Numbered from the stretch's first letter, positions 37,062 to 45,877 are shown. The stretch: DNA of 64,000 nt from Tessaracoccus aquimaris (GCF_001997345.1 NZ_CP019606.1:3286001-3350000), one strand, 5' to 3'. Translations and numbers: made by a program. Notes: a model not told the origin generated them from the letters alone.

Positions 37062-38441
37062 GTGGACAACGCGTTGCACCCGCGCCTCGGCGGGCCCATG
37101 GGCAGGCACGCCCGCAAGCGCGGATTCTGGTTCGGCCCCGCCCCGGCCGTCGCGTTCACCGCGGCCGCCTTGTTCACGCTGCTGTTCCTTCGCCACGTCC
37201 CATGCCTCCAGAGCTACGACGACAACCCGATCAACGCCTACATCCGGATCTGCTACTCGGACATCCAGACGACCTACCTGAGCCAGGGGTTCGGCGAGGG
37301 CGTCTCCCCGTTGGGTGCCGACTACATGGCCTTCCCGCCGTTGGTCGCCGTCGCGGTCCTGCTGACCAGGCAACTCGCCTCCGGCCTGTTCGGGGCGCAG
37401 GTCGCGCCCGGCGTCGACCTGCAGACCCAGATCGACTCCAGCCTGGCCTTCTTCGCGCTCACCACCGTCGGGCTCTTCTTCTGTTTCCTCGTCGCCTGCC
37501 TCACGCTGGCCTACCTCGGCAGGAGGCGCGACGGACGCCTCTCCTGGGACGCGATGCTGCTCGCCGCCTCACCGGTGGTGTTCGCGTCGGGCCTGATCTC
37601 CTGGGAGTTCCTCCCGATCGCGCTGTCGCTGCTTGGGCTGCTGCAGTTTGCGCAGCGCCGCACGATCGAGGGCGGGATCCTGATCGGCATCGCCGCCTGT
37701 GCGGGCACCATGCCGATCGCCATCGCGCTCGCCGTCGTGGTCGCCTCCGGGCTGCGCGCCGGGCGGCGGGCGGCGCTGCGGTTCGCGGTGCCAGCGGTGG
37801 TCACCTTCGCCCTGGTGCACCTTCCGCTGCTGATCGACAACTTCGACCGCGTCTACGGCTTCTACCACCAGGAGATCAACAAGCCGACCGGTTACGGCTC
37901 GCTGTGGTACTTTCTATCGCTGATCGGCGTCAACGTCCGCGACGCCGGGTCGCTCGGCTTCATGCTGCTGATGATCTTCCTCGGCGTCCTGATCGCCTAC
38001 CTCTACGTGAGTGGGCGCCGGCCGCGGGTCGGTTCGCTGATCGCGGTCGTCGTCTTCGCGACGGCGCTGCTCGGGCCGGCATATCCGCCCCAGACCGGGC
38101 TGTGGCTGCTCGTCGCGCTGATCCTCAGCCGCCCCTACCGCCGCGAACTGATCGCGTTCACGGTGACGGAGGTCGGCTACTACCTCGCGATCTGGGGTTG
38201 GCTTGGCGGGGCCCTCACCACCAACCAGTCGGGGCCTTACCTGCTGTACTGGCTGGCGATCCTGGCCAGGTCCGCCGTGCATCTGTGGATCGTGATCGCG
38301 TCGCTGCGCGACTGCCTCGACCCGGTGCGCGATCCCATGCGATCGCCCGACGTCCCGGACCCGATCGGCGGCGCCCTCAACACCGCGGAGGTACTCCCGC
38401 CCACCGGCGAACCGCTCGCCACCTCACCCGCGCCCGCCTGA
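37062..38441 (+). CDS. Polytopic glycosyltransferase-like membrane protein (Rv0051-like)
   Basis: A 459-residue membrane protein with about eleven predicted segments and an early loop rich in conserved-looking residues (CYSDIQTTYLSQGFGEG), resembling polyprenyl-phosphate-mannose-dependent transferases. Actinobacteria commonly carry such a gene after ponA1 (Rv0051). A cell-wall glycan role is likely, but the substrate is unknown. GTG start supported by the -10 element 6 nt upstream; no ribosome site. The C-terminal tail is Pro-rich and cytoplasmic or periplasmic. Confidence 0.75.
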   Translation: MDNALHPRLGGPMGRHARKRGFWFGPAPAVAFTAAALFTLLFLRHVPCLQSYDDNPINAYIRICYSDIQTTYLSQGFGEGVSPLGADYMAFPPLVAVAVLLTRQLASGLFGAQVAPGVDLQTQIDSSLAFFALTTVGLFFCFLVACLTLAYLGRRRDGRLSWDAMLLAASPVVFASGLISWEFLPIALSLLGLLQFAQRRTIEGGILIGIAACAGTMPIAIALAVVVASGLRAGRRAALRFAVPAVVTFALVHLPLLIDNFDRVYGFYHQEINKPTGYGSLWYFLSLIGVNVRDAGSLGFMLLMIFLGVLIAYLYVSGRRPRVGSLIAVVVFATALLGPAYPPQTGLWLLVALILSRPYRRELIAFTVTEVGYYLAIWGWLGGALTTNQSGPYLLYWLAILARSAVHLWIVIASLRDCLDPVRDPMRSPDVPDPIGGALNTAEVLPPTGEPLATSPAPA

Positions 38442-38462
38442 GGCCCCTCCGACTCTCCCGAA

Positions 38463-38963
38463 TCAGTCGTCGAGGGTCGCGCGGATCAGGTCCGCGTGCC
38501 CGAGGTGGCGCGCGTACTCGGCGATCAGGCGCAGCAGTGCCCACCGCAGGCTGACCCGTCCTCCCGCCAGCGCGAGGGGCTGTCCGAGCGCGTCCGGGCG
38601 GTGCTCAACCTGGCCGTCGATGATCCAGTCGCTGACCCGGACGGCGGACCGCCAGCGCTCCCTCACCTCCGAGGGGGACTCGCCAGCCCGGAGCTTCCAA
38701 CCGTGGTCGCCGTCGGGATCCCAGTGTGGCGCCAGGTAGGGCTCGCGGGTGTCGCGGCGACCGAACCAGTGGTCCTCGACGAAGGCGAGATGGCTCAGCA
38801 GGCTGGCGAGCGTGATGTCCGTCGTCGGCGTCCCGGCGAGGAGTTGGGCATCGCTGAGGTCGGCCGTTACCCGCTCCACCTCGTCACGCAGATGGGCCAG
38901 GCTGCCGAGCAGCACCTGCAGTTCGCTGCCGGTGAGCCGCCGATACTCAGCTGATGGGTCCAT
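38463..38963 (-). CDS. DinB family protein, copy 1
   Basis: A 166-residue four-helix bundle of the DinB/DUF664 type. The metal-site histidines are expected in TLASLLSHLAFVEDHWFG and in EYARHLGHADLIR, and both are present. DinB-like proteins include thiol-dependent S-transferases using mycothiol or bacillithiol. The ATG at 38963 has TACCGT 6 nt upstream. A second copy lies 0.5 kb away on the other strand and shares SLRWxLxxxIxEYARHxGHA. Confidence 0.85.
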   Translation of the reverse strand: MDPSAEYRRLTGSELQVLLGSLAHLRDEVERVTADLSDAQLLAGTPTTDITLASLLSHLAFVEDHWFGRRDTREPYLAPHWDPDGDHGWKLRAGESPSEVRERWRSAVRVSDWIIDGQVEHRPDALGQPLALAGGRVSLRWALLRLIAEYARHLGHADLIRATLDD

Positions 38964-38969
38964 CGCGAC

Positions 38970-38975
38970 ACGGTA
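38970..38975 (-). promoter_or_regulatory. -10 element TACCGT, leaderless spacing to DinB copy 1
   Basis: On the minus strand TACCGT lies 6 nt before the ATG at 38963. Confidence 0.55.
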
Positions 38976-39015
38976 ACCGCTGTGTCGGCTCACCCAGGCA
39001 ATGCCGGGCTGACGA

Positions 39016-39021
39016 TAGCCT
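39016..39021 (+). promoter_or_regulatory. -10 element TAGCCT, near-leaderless spacing
   Basis: TAGCCT lies 7 nt before the ATG at 39029. Confidence 0.45.
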
Positions 39022-39028
39022 TTGCGCC

Positions 39029-39421
39029 ATGACGGGCAGGAAGCGCACCTCGATGGCGGACATCTTGGCGGAGGCGAAGCGGCACCCACGCGTGGAGGCG
39101 GTCGTGCCGCTGGTGCCGGGGCAGCGCAACGAGGTCGACGAACTGAGCACCCCGGACGGCGTCCGGATGCAACCGGCCTTCGACGAGATCGACGGCGAGA
39201 CGGCGCGTCGCGAGGTCGAGGCCGGGGCGCTGGTCGTGTGGGGAGGCTGCGGATGCGGGCCGACCGACTGCGGCGAACTGGAATGGCCCGATCCGGCGCT
39301 GGTCCGGGGCGCGACGCCGACGATCGGGCGAGACGGAGGCTGGCTCTCGCTGTGGACGGCGGGGCAGACCCGGGTCGTGTTCGTGCACGGAAGTGTCACC
39401 TGGGGCGGGTACGCGCCCTGA
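39029..39421 (+). CDS. Hypothetical protein with Cys cluster
   Basis: A 130-residue soluble protein, not recognised. A central CxCxxxxC cluster (GGCGCGPTDCGELEW) could bind a metal or act in thiol chemistry. Start MTGRKRTSMADIL chosen because a -10 element lies 7 nt upstream; the longer frame from 38954 would run into the divergent DinB promoter. It is flanked on both sides by DinB-family genes, and DinB copy 2 follows after 26 nt with its own -10. Confidence 0.65.
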   Translation: MTGRKRTSMADILAEAKRHPRVEAVVPLVPGQRNEVDELSTPDGVRMQPAFDEIDGETARREVEAGALVVWGGCGCGPTDCGELEWPDPALVRGATPTIGRDGGWLSLWTAGQTRVVFVHGSVTWGGYAP

Positions 39422-39435
39422 GCCGCGGCGAGGGC

Positions 39436-39441
39436 TAGCGT
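39436..39441 (+). promoter_or_regulatory. -10 element TAGCGT, leaderless spacing to DinB copy 2
   Basis: TAGCGT lies 6 nt before the ATG at 39448. Confidence 0.55.
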
Positions 39442-39447
39442 TGGGTC

Positions 39448-39990
39448 ATGACTCAGATCACCGTGGATGAGCAGGGCCGGCCCGAGCCGCCGGCGATCGC
39501 CGACGAGCCGGATACGCTGCTCGGCTTCCTGAACTTCCTCCGGGCGACCATCGCCTGGAAGACCGACGGCCTCACCGACGAGCAACTGAGCGTGAGCCTG
39601 CCGCCGTCGACCATGACGCTCGGCGGGCTGCTCAGCCATCTGGCCTACGCGGAGAACTTCTGGTTCAACTCCACGATCGGTCGCAAGGAACCCATCGAAC
39701 CGTTCCTCAGCGCCGACTGGGAGGCCGACCGGGACTACGACTGGACGAGCGCCTCCGAGCGCACCGGCGACGAGTTGCGCGCGCTGTGGAAGCGCTCGAT
39801 CGAGCATTCGACGAAGCTGATCGACGGCCTGCTGGAGTACCAGCCGGGAGCGATGGAGGCGGCGCACGGACCCGAGGGCCGCAGGGTCAGCCTCCGCTGG
39901 GTGCTGACCCACATGATCGAGGAGTACGCCCGCCACGCCGGCCACGCCGACCTGATCCGCGAGAGAATCGACGGCCTCGTAGGCGAGTAG
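39448..39990 (+). CDS. DinB family protein, copy 2
   Basis: A 180-residue DinB/DUF664 protein. Its motifs are TLGGLLSHLAYAENFWF and WVLTHMIEEYARHAGHADLI. It is longer at the N-terminus than copy 1 and otherwise collinear, so the two look like diverged paralogues. Likely a metal-dependent thiol transferase or detoxification enzyme; substrate unknown. A family A repeat starts 1 nt after its TAG. Confidence 0.87.
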   Translation: MTQITVDEQGRPEPPAIADEPDTLLGFLNFLRATIAWKTDGLTDEQLSVSLPPSTMTLGGLLSHLAYAENFWFNSTIGRKEPIEPFLSADWEADRDYDWTSASERTGDELRALWKRSIEHSTKLIDGLLEYQPGAMEAAHGPEGRRVSLRWVLTHMIEEYARHAGHADLIRERIDGLVGE

Positions 39991-40250
39991 GCGCTGGTCG
40001 AGCCATGAAGGTCGCGGAGCGGACTTCATCGGTCGAAACCCCTGTGGTTCCGCTGGTTGAGCCATGAAGGTCGCGGAGCGGCCTTCATCGGTCGAAACCT
40101 CGTGAGATGGCGCACGGACTCAGCCTCGGGCTCGGTTCCTGAGCGCCGCGGTGCAGGCCATGCGGTTGAGCGAGGGTTGGTTTCGACGCGCTGCGCCGCT
40201 TCGCGGCTTTGCCCGGCTCAACCAGCGGCAGTCGCGGCTCAACCGGCGGT
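39991..40250. repeat. Repeat array R5: family A elements
   Basis: The gap between convergent DinB copy 2 and the racemase-like gene. Two direct copies with the ATGAAGG...CTTCAT core (starting 39991 and 40050) and one reversed copy with the GAAGCGGCG-type core (about 40180-40228). The first begins 1 nt after the DinB stop. Confidence 0.85.
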
Positions 40251-40257
40251 GGCCGGG

Positions 40258-41283
40258 TCAGGCCCGGTGGATCTCGTCGGTCAGCACCGTCGTCATGCGC
40301 GTCGTCACCGGGACCTCGTCGCCGACCCGCGCCAGCGGATCGGGGCCGGGCACGAAGATCATCGACGAGTGCATGTGCGGCGGTTCGGCGAACGAACGCT
40401 TCTTGCCGCCCACCTCATACGGCGACAGCGTCCGACCCGTCGCGTCGAGGATGCCCTGCGCGACCGTCACGCCGCGCTGGCGCAGCGTCCGCTGCGGAAC
40501 CGGGGCCGCGAGCGCGACCCCGTGTGCGGTGCCGCCCGAGATGATCAGGATGAACCCGTCCTTCGCGGCGCCGTGCTGGTGGTAGCCCAGCGGCTGTCCC
40601 TTCTTGATGGGATGCACGTCGAGGACGGTCGCGGTCGTGCGGTAGGAGCCCTTGTCGCCGAGCCAGAGCCGCGTGCCGACCCGCATGTGGGTCTCGACGT
40701 CGAGTTCGTCGTGCAGCGCCCGGTAGTCCGACGCGCTCAGGTGCGACACCCAGATCGGCCCCGTCCTGACTGCCAGCCCCGCGGTCGCAAGGGTGCGGGC
40801 GTCGGACAGCGAGCCGTTGGCGGGCAGATGGATCGTCCACCCCTCGAACCGCAACGCGTCGAGGTCGGCTGGGTTGACCTGGCTCGGCTGCAGGCCGTGC
40901 CGGTGCATCGCCGTCTCGATCTCGACGAGCACCCGCGTACCTGCGTGGTCACGGGCCAGCGCGGCAAGGTCCTCGGGGCGCGAGACCGTGACGATCACCG
41001 ACGGGTCGCCGAGTTGCCCAGTTGCGACCGCGTCGAAGGGGCGCCACGGGTTCAGCACGACGATGTCGCCGTCCCAGCCGCCCGCGCGGACGGCGTCGAC
41101 CTCCTGGGCGATGCCGACGGCGATCGTCGTCAGCCCTAGACGCCGGGCCTGGTCGGCCAGCAGTTCGAGGCCGAAGCCGTACCCGTTGCCCTTGGCGACC
41201 GGCACGAGGCCCGGCACCTGGTCGAGCAGGTCGCGCTGGTGCTTCTCCCAGCGCGCGTCGTCGATGGTGAGCGTCAGCGGCAT
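40258..41283 (-). CDS. Alanine racemase-like PLP enzyme
   Basis: A 341-residue protein with the alanine racemase N-terminal barrel: the PLP lysine lies in VPVAKGNGYGFGLE near residue 31, then IAVGIAQEVDAVRAGGWDGD and VLVEIETAMHRHGL. A C-terminal beta domain follows but lacks an obvious match to canonical Alr, and the protein is somewhat short, so substrate may differ. It starts 2 nt after the FemX stop, which points to a shared operon and a role in supplying or modifying an amino acid for peptidoglycan. Confidence 0.78.
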   Translation of the reverse strand: MPLTLTIDDARWEKHQRDLLDQVPGLVPVAKGNGYGFGLELLADQARRLGLTTIAVGIAQEVDAVRAGGWDGDIVVLNPWRPFDAVATGQLGDPSVIVTVSRPEDLAALARDHAGTRVLVEIETAMHRHGLQPSQVNPADLDALRFEGWTIHLPANGSLSDARTLATAGLAVRTGPIWVSHLSASDYRALHDELDVETHMRVGTRLWLGDKGSYRTTATVLDVHPIKKGQPLGYHQHGAAKDGFILIISGGTAHGVALAAPVPQRTLRQRGVTVAQGILDATGRTLSPYEVGGKKRSFAEPPHMHSSMIFVPGPDPLARVGDEVPVTTRMTTVLTDEIHRA

Positions 41284-41285
41284 GG

Positions 41286-42413
41286 TCAGCGCTTCTTCAG
41301 GTAGAGGTCGAAGGCGAAGTACAGCGGCTTGTTGATCGCGTAGTCCCATTCGCCGAGGTAGGCGACGGCCTCACCGCCGGTGCCGACCTTGAACTGGATC
41401 AGGCCGATCTCCGGGTCGTCGGCCCCGACGCCCTCGGTGATGCCGCGCAGGTCGTAGACGGCGCAGCCCGCGTCGTTGGCGTCGCGGATCATCTGCCACT
41501 GGATGGCGTTGGAGCCGCGCACCTCGCGCTTGGCGTTGGTCGAGGCGCCGTAGGAGTACCAGGCGTGCTCGCCGACCTGCACCATCGTCGTCGCGGCGAC
41601 CAGGTCGCCGTCGTGCTCGGAGAGGTACAGCTTCATCCGCTGGGGGTTCTCGGCGTTCAGCGCGTCCCACATCGTCTCGAAGTAGCCGAGCGAGCGACCC
41701 GTGAATCCGTCGCGCTCGGCGGTCTCGAGGTAGATGCGGTGGAAGTCGGCCAGTTCGTCGCGCGACCCGGTGCGGACGGTGACGCCCTCCTTGGTCGCCT
41801 TCTTGATGTTGCGGCGCCACAACTGGTTCATGCCCTTGAGGAGTTCGTCCTCGGTCTTCTGGGTGCCGTCGGCGTGCCGCAGGGGGAGTTGGAAGTTGAA
41901 CATCGGCTGACCCGCCGCGAAGCCGTGACCCGTCTCGTCGGTCACCCAGCCCTCGTGCAGCAGTTCGTTGCGCAGTCGGGTCGCGACGTTGGCTGTCTCG
42001 TCGGGCGTGACCTCCGACAGGCGCGTCACGTTCTCGTCGGCGATGGCGGCCTTGATGGTGACGGGGGACCAACGCCGGTGGACGATGGTCGGGCCGATCC
42101 GCACGGCGAACGCCTTGCGGGACTTGGCGTGGGCGATCAGGGCGGACAGGTGCTCGTCGATGTCGGTGCGCGCCCAGTCGAGGACGGGGCCCTCCGGCAG
42201 GTAGGCAAGGTAGCGCTTCAGCTTGGGCAACTGGCGGTACAGGACGAGCCCGACCCCCGTCAGGACGTCGCCGTCGAAGAAGCCGATCGACTCGGCGCGC
42301 CACTCCGCCTTGACCTTCGACCAGGCGGGGGTCTGCAGGAACGACGCCGATCCGCGCTCCTCGATGAAGGCGAGGTGCTGCTCGGCTGAGATGGGTCGAC
42401 AGGTGATGCTCAC
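41286..42413 (-). CDS. FemABX-type peptidoglycan bridge aminoacyltransferase
   Basis: A 375-residue GNAT-like enzyme that adds amino acids from aminoacyl-tRNA to the stem peptide of lipid II or peptidoglycan. Motifs: SFLQTPAWSKVKAEW, the FemX-type YLPEGPVLDWAR, and YSYGASTNAKREVRGSNAIQ, followed by YDLRGITEG. The GTG at 42413 is chosen over the GTG at 42419 because TAGCCT lies exactly 6 nt upstream. It forms an operon with the racemase-like gene. Confidence 0.9.
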   Translation of the reverse strand: MSITCRPISAEQHLAFIEERGSASFLQTPAWSKVKAEWRAESIGFFDGDVLTGVGLVLYRQLPKLKRYLAYLPEGPVLDWARTDIDEHLSALIAHAKSRKAFAVRIGPTIVHRRWSPVTIKAAIADENVTRLSEVTPDETANVATRLRNELLHEGWVTDETGHGFAAGQPMFNFQLPLRHADGTQKTEDELLKGMNQLWRRNIKKATKEGVTVRTGSRDELADFHRIYLETAERDGFTGRSLGYFETMWDALNAENPQRMKLYLSEHDGDLVAATTMVQVGEHAWYSYGASTNAKREVRGSNAIQWQMIRDANDAGCAVYDLRGITEGVGADDPEIGLIQFKVGTGGEAVAYLGEWDYAINKPLYFAFDLYLKKR

Positions 42414-42419
42414 CCCCAC

Positions 42420-42425
42420 AGGCTA
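42420..42425 (-). promoter_or_regulatory. -10 element TAGCCT, leaderless spacing to femX-type gene
   Basis: On the minus strand TAGCCT lies 6 nt before the GTG at 42413, and so decides that start. Confidence 0.5.
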
Positions 42426-42564
42426 CCGGGCGGACCCGATCCGGGGTCATTCCGCAGGGCGGGTCGACGGCGGTGGCGCGCGGGGGAGTCGGGCCCGATG
42501 AGCAGGCCCGTGCCGTCGCCGCGTCCTGATGACGGGGACGGGCGGGAGCGTGGCCGGGGACGCG

Positions 42565-42646
42565 GTTGAGCAGTTTCGGGTGTTCGTTGCTGGTGTTATC
42601 GCTAGCACGTGGCGCGCAGGCCTACGAGTTGCGGATGCTGCTCAAC
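42565..42646. repeat. Family C long hairpin element, copy 2
   Basis: Arms GTTGAGCAG (42565-42573) and CTGCTCAAC (42638-42646) are perfectly complementary and enclose about 64 nt with weaker inner pairing. The right side keeps the GGATGCTGCTCAACGCC sequence of copy 1. It lies between divergent genes. Confidence 0.65.
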
Positions 42647-42692
42647 GCCAGAGCCCAGCCACCGCCGAGTCGGCCGGAGGGGGCGGCGATGC

Positions 42693-42698
42693 GAGAAT
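42693..42698 (+). promoter_or_regulatory. Weak -10 element GAGAAT with leaderless spacing
   Basis: GAGAAT lies 6 nt before the ATG at 42705. The spacing fits but the first base does not. Confidence 0.3.
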
Positions 42699-42704
42699 GG
42701 CCGC

Positions 42705-43994
42705 ATGCAGAACTCGACCGACACCAGGGCGCGGGCCGCGGAGATCGCGGGCAAGGTCCTCGACAACTGGGTCTTCCGGGCCGTCGCGATGGCGGCCGTC
42801 GGCGTCGGCGCGTTCCTGCTGCTCTACGGCGTGCCGGGGCTCGAGGAGTTCTGGATGGCCAAGCGCGGCGCCAACGTGTACCGCACCGATCTCGACGTGT
42901 ACCGACTCGGCGGCCAGGTGCTGCTCCAGGGCGGCGACCTCTACGGCAGGCTCCCCGACATCGAACTCGGCGCGAACCTGCCCTTCACGTACCCGCCCAT
43001 CGCGGCGATCCTGTTCGCCCCGCTCGCAATGATGCCGCTCAAGGTCGCCTCCGCGCTGTTCACCGTCGTGTCGATCCTCGCGTTCGGCGTTGCGACCTGG
43101 CTTGTCGGGCGCGAGGTCAGCGGCCTCAGCGGAGCCAGGGCCGCCTGGTTCGGCGTCGCCCTCACCGGCGCCTTCATGTGGATCGGGCCGATGCGCGAGA
43201 CCATCTGGTTCGGCCAGATCAACAACGTCCTGATGTGCCTCGTGGTCATCGACCTGCTCGCGCTCCGTGGCCGAAAGGCGCAGGGCTGCCTGATCGGCCT
43301 CGCGATGGCCATCAAGCTCACCCCCGCCGTCTTCCTCGCCTACTTCCTGATGCGCAAGGACTGGCGCGCGCTGGTCGTCGGGATCGTCTCCGCGCTCCTC
43401 TACACCGCCATCGGCTTCGCCGTCACCTGGCGCGACTCCGTCAACTACTGGACCGACGCGCTGCTCTCTGCTGATCGGGTCGGCAACCTGGCCTACCTCG
43501 CGAACCAGTCGATCAACGGCCTGATCCGACGGCTGATCCTCGACGACCGGGCGGCCAGCCTGGTCTGGTTCGCATCGTGCGCCGTCATCGGGCTCGGCCT
43601 GCTGTGGTTGCTCTGGCGCCTCTTCAAGGTCGGCCTCGACGCGGCCGCCATGGTCACGATGGCCCTGTACGCGCTGCTCGCCTCGCCCGTGAGTTGGTCG
43701 CACCACTGGGTGTGGTGCGTGCCCGCGATCCTGGTGCTCGCCTTCCTCGGGCGGACCCGCGGCCCCGTGGTCGGCTGGATCGGCGCGGCGGTCGCCGCCC
43801 TCGGCCTGTGGGTCTTCTACTCGCGCATCATCTGGGAGCAGCCCATCGTCGACTCCGGCGTCGTCGAGTGGAACGGGGCCCAGCAGATCCTCGGCAACGC
43901 GCAGACGCTGTGGGCCTTCCTCGCGCTTGCGGCCCTCGTCGTCGCCGCGGTGTTGCCGTCCCGTGAGCCCTCGGCGCGGGGCGTCGCCGGGTAA
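42705..43994 (+). CDS. GT87 family polyprenol-phosphate-mannose-dependent mannosyltransferase
   Basis: A 429-residue GT-C enzyme with about ten membrane segments. The first external loop has the acidic DVYRLGGQVLLQGGDLYG, typical of GT87/DUF2029, and NLPFTYPPIAAILFAPLAMM follows. Such enzymes move mannose from polyprenyl-phosphate to phosphatidylinositol mannosides or lipoglycans on the outer face of the membrane. Acceptor unknown here. Its stop codon TAA is also the beginning of the -10 element of the next gene. Confidence 0.85.
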   Translation: MQNSTDTRARAAEIAGKVLDNWVFRAVAMAAVGVGAFLLLYGVPGLEEFWMAKRGANVYRTDLDVYRLGGQVLLQGGDLYGRLPDIELGANLPFTYPPIAAILFAPLAMMPLKVASALFTVVSILAFGVATWLVGREVSGLSGARAAWFGVALTGAFMWIGPMRETIWFGQINNVLMCLVVIDLLALRGRKAQGCLIGLAMAIKLTPAVFLAYFLMRKDWRALVVGIVSALLYTAIGFAVTWRDSVNYWTDALLSADRVGNLAYLANQSINGLIRRLILDDRAASLVWFASCAVIGLGLLWLLWRLFKVGLDAAAMVTMALYALLASPVSWSHHWVWCVPAILVLAFLGRTRGPVVGWIGAAVAALGLWVFYSRIIWEQPIVDSGVVEWNGAQQILGNAQTLWAFLALAALVVAAVLPSREPSARGVAG

Positions 43995-43997
43995 GGT
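43992..43997 (+). promoter_or_regulatory. -10 element TAAGGT, leaderless spacing to FKBP gene, overlapping a stop codon
   Basis: TAAGGT lies 6 nt before the ATG at 44004. Its first three bases are the stop codon of the GT87 gene. Confidence 0.55.
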
Positions 43998-44003
43998 CGT
44001 CCC

Positions 44004-44384
44004 ATGACCAATATGAACGAGAAGCCCGAGGTTGATTTCCCCGAGGGCGAGGCGCCCGCCGAGCTCGTCATCGACGACATCGTCGTCGGCGACGGCCAGG
44101 AGGCCAAGGCCGGGGATGTCGCCCACGTGCACTACGTCGGTGTTGCCTTCAGTTCCGGCGAGGAGTTCGACTCCTCCTGGAACCGTGGCGCCGCGCTGTC
44201 CTTCCCGCTCGGTGGCGGCCGCGTCATCCAGGGCTGGGACCAGGGCATCCAGGGCATGAAGGTCGGCGGACGCCGCAAGCTGACGATCCCTCCGCACCTC
44301 GCTTATGGCGACCGCGGCGCTCCTGGCGCGATCGCGGGCGGCGAGACGCTGATCTTCGTCTGCGACCTGGTCGGGCTCAACTGA
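44004..44384 (+). CDS. FKBP-type peptidyl-prolyl isomerase
   Basis: A 126-residue cytoplasmic FKBP that speeds prolyl isomerisation in folding proteins. The domain fills residues about 20-125: VHYVGVAFSSGEEFDSSW, VIQGWDQGIQGMKVGGRRKL and IPPHLAYGDRGAPGAIAGGE, with an ETLIFVCDLVGL end. No signal peptide. Commonly one such single-domain FKBP is present in actinobacteria. A strong hairpin follows the stop. Confidence 0.93.
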   Translation: MTNMNEKPEVDFPEGEAPAELVIDDIVVGDGQEAKAGDVAHVHYVGVAFSSGEEFDSSWNRGAALSFPLGGGRVIQGWDQGIQGMKVGGRRKLTIPPHLAYGDRGAPGAIAGGETLIFVCDLVGLN

Positions 44385-44401
44385 CCCACCGACAACCACT
44401 C

Positions 44402-44434
44402 CGAGGGGCCGCGCCATTAAGGCGCGGCCCCTCG
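44402..44434 (+). terminator. Hairpin terminator after FKBP gene
   Basis: A perfect stem, GAGGGGCCGCGCC (44403-44415) and GGCGCGGCCCCTC (44421-44433), extended by one C-G pair, encloses the loop ATTAA. The tail has few Ts, as is common in actinobacteria. Confidence 0.8.
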
Positions 44435-44497
44435 TCCGTTCTGCCGGCGCCCGACACTCGCCAACCTGTGATTAACCTGAGAGATGTCCTCAGAATG

Positions 44498-44593
44498 TGA
44501 GCGCGGATCGCGCTCAAGGTGCGTCGTTCAGGCGTGGTTTCCTGTGAGTTGGCCCTCCCTGGAGTTTGAAAAGTGTCTGAGAAAGTCTCAGAC
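44498..44593 (+). promoter_or_regulatory. Structured leader upstream of the M23 peptidase gene
   Basis: Two exact inverted repeats lie in the 190-nt gap: TGAGCGCG-GAT-CGCGCTCA (44498-44516) and GTCTGAG-AAAGT-CTCAGAC (44575-44593), the second ending 20 nt before the ribosome site. Cell-wall hydrolase genes in actinobacteria often have riboswitch leaders, but I could not match this one to the c-di-AMP (ydaO) consensus. Confidence 0.35.
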
Positions 44594-44623
44594 TGGCGGG
44601 GCATCCAACACCAAGGAGACACA

Positions 44624-45852
44624 GTGAACACCAACTCCATCCAGCCGCGAAGGGCGCTCGACTACACACCGCCGAGCGAGCCCGGGACCTGGTGGCGCAA
44701 GGCAACTGTGAGCCTGGCCGCGGCGACGATCGGCTTGGCAGGGCTCGGGGTAAGCACCGCGTCCGCCGACGACAGCGCCCCCGTGACTGCATCACATTCG
44801 ACCTCCGCCGACCGCGGCTCCGACTCCGGCGAGGGCTCCCAGAAGTCCTCGAGCGACAAGGGTTCGGGCGACACCGGCTCCGCCGACAACGGCAAGGGCG
44901 ACTCGACCTCTGGGTCCGACAACTCCGGGGAACCGACTCCGGCGGCGGGTCCGGCCAAGAGTCGAACGGCGGCGACGCGAGCGACGGCACCTCCGCAGGC
45001 TCCGATTCGACGGGCTCCGATTCGACGGGCTCCGATTCGACCGGCTCGGACGAGCAGGCAGGCGACGGCGGTTCGGGCGACTCCGACTCGAACCCCTCGA
45101 ACACCCCGTCCGAGGACCCGACTCCCGCTCCGTCCGCGGCTCCGACGCCCGCCCCCTCGCAGACCCCGACGGCCAAGCCGACCGAGCAGGCCAAGCCCGA
45201 GGCGGTCAAGCCGTCCAAGACTTCGACCAGCTCGAAGTCCTCGAAGGACGACGACGAGTCGACCTCCCGCAAGAGCACGACCAGGCATCACTCCTCGTCG
45301 CGGCACGACTCCTCGTCCTCGAGCGAGCGGAGCGGTAGCGGAGATCGCGACTACTCGACCTCCTCGACGTCGGCCTCCTCGTCGTCCTCGTCGACGGCGA
45401 CCGTCGCGGCAACCACGAGCAACCTCGCCGTCGACGGCGCGTCCCTGCCGCTGGCCAAGGGCACCTACCGCCTGAGCGCCCAGTTCGGTGCGACCGGATC
45501 CTGGTCGCGCTACCACACGGGCATGGACTTCTCTGCCCCGACGGGCACCCCCGTCTTCGCGGTCGTTGACGGCACGGTCGTCGAGTCGAGCGCCGGGGGC
45601 TGGGCGGGCACGCACGTCATCATCGAGGCGGCCGACGGCTCCCACACGCTCTACGCGCACCTGAGCGCCAAGACGGTGACCCCCGGCACCAAGGTGACCG
45701 CAGGCCAGCAGATCGGGAAGGTCGGCGAGACCGGCCGCGCCTTCGGCGCCCACCTGCACTTCGAGTACTACACGCCCGGCACCCGCCCCGGCGACGTGTA
45801 CTCGGCCTCCAACCCGGCCGCCTTCCTCAAGGAACTCGGCCTCACCCTCTGA
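44624..45852 (+). CDS. Secreted M23 family peptidoglycan peptidase, frameshifted
   Basis: About 409 residues once repaired. A long signal peptide (hydrophobic VSLAAATIGLAGLGVSTASA) precedes a low-complexity Ser/Asp/Gly/Thr linker of about 200 residues, then a LytM-type M23 domain (about 285-405): zinc motif SRYHTGMDFSAPTGTPVFAV and HLHFEYY. It would cut peptide stems in peptidoglycan. The frame breaks at 44927-44930, where one more G links SDNSG to GTDSGGGSGQESNGG. The GTG at 44624 follows AAGGAG (44613-44618) by 5 nt. The break is probably a sequence error. Confidence 0.87.
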
Positions 45853-45877
45853 GCGACCAACGCTCGTTCCCGGTACC

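Noticed and set aside
44434..44623. c-di-AMP (ydaO) riboswitch before the M23 gene
   Set aside because: The conserved ydaO core sequences could not be found; only unspecific hairpins are visible.
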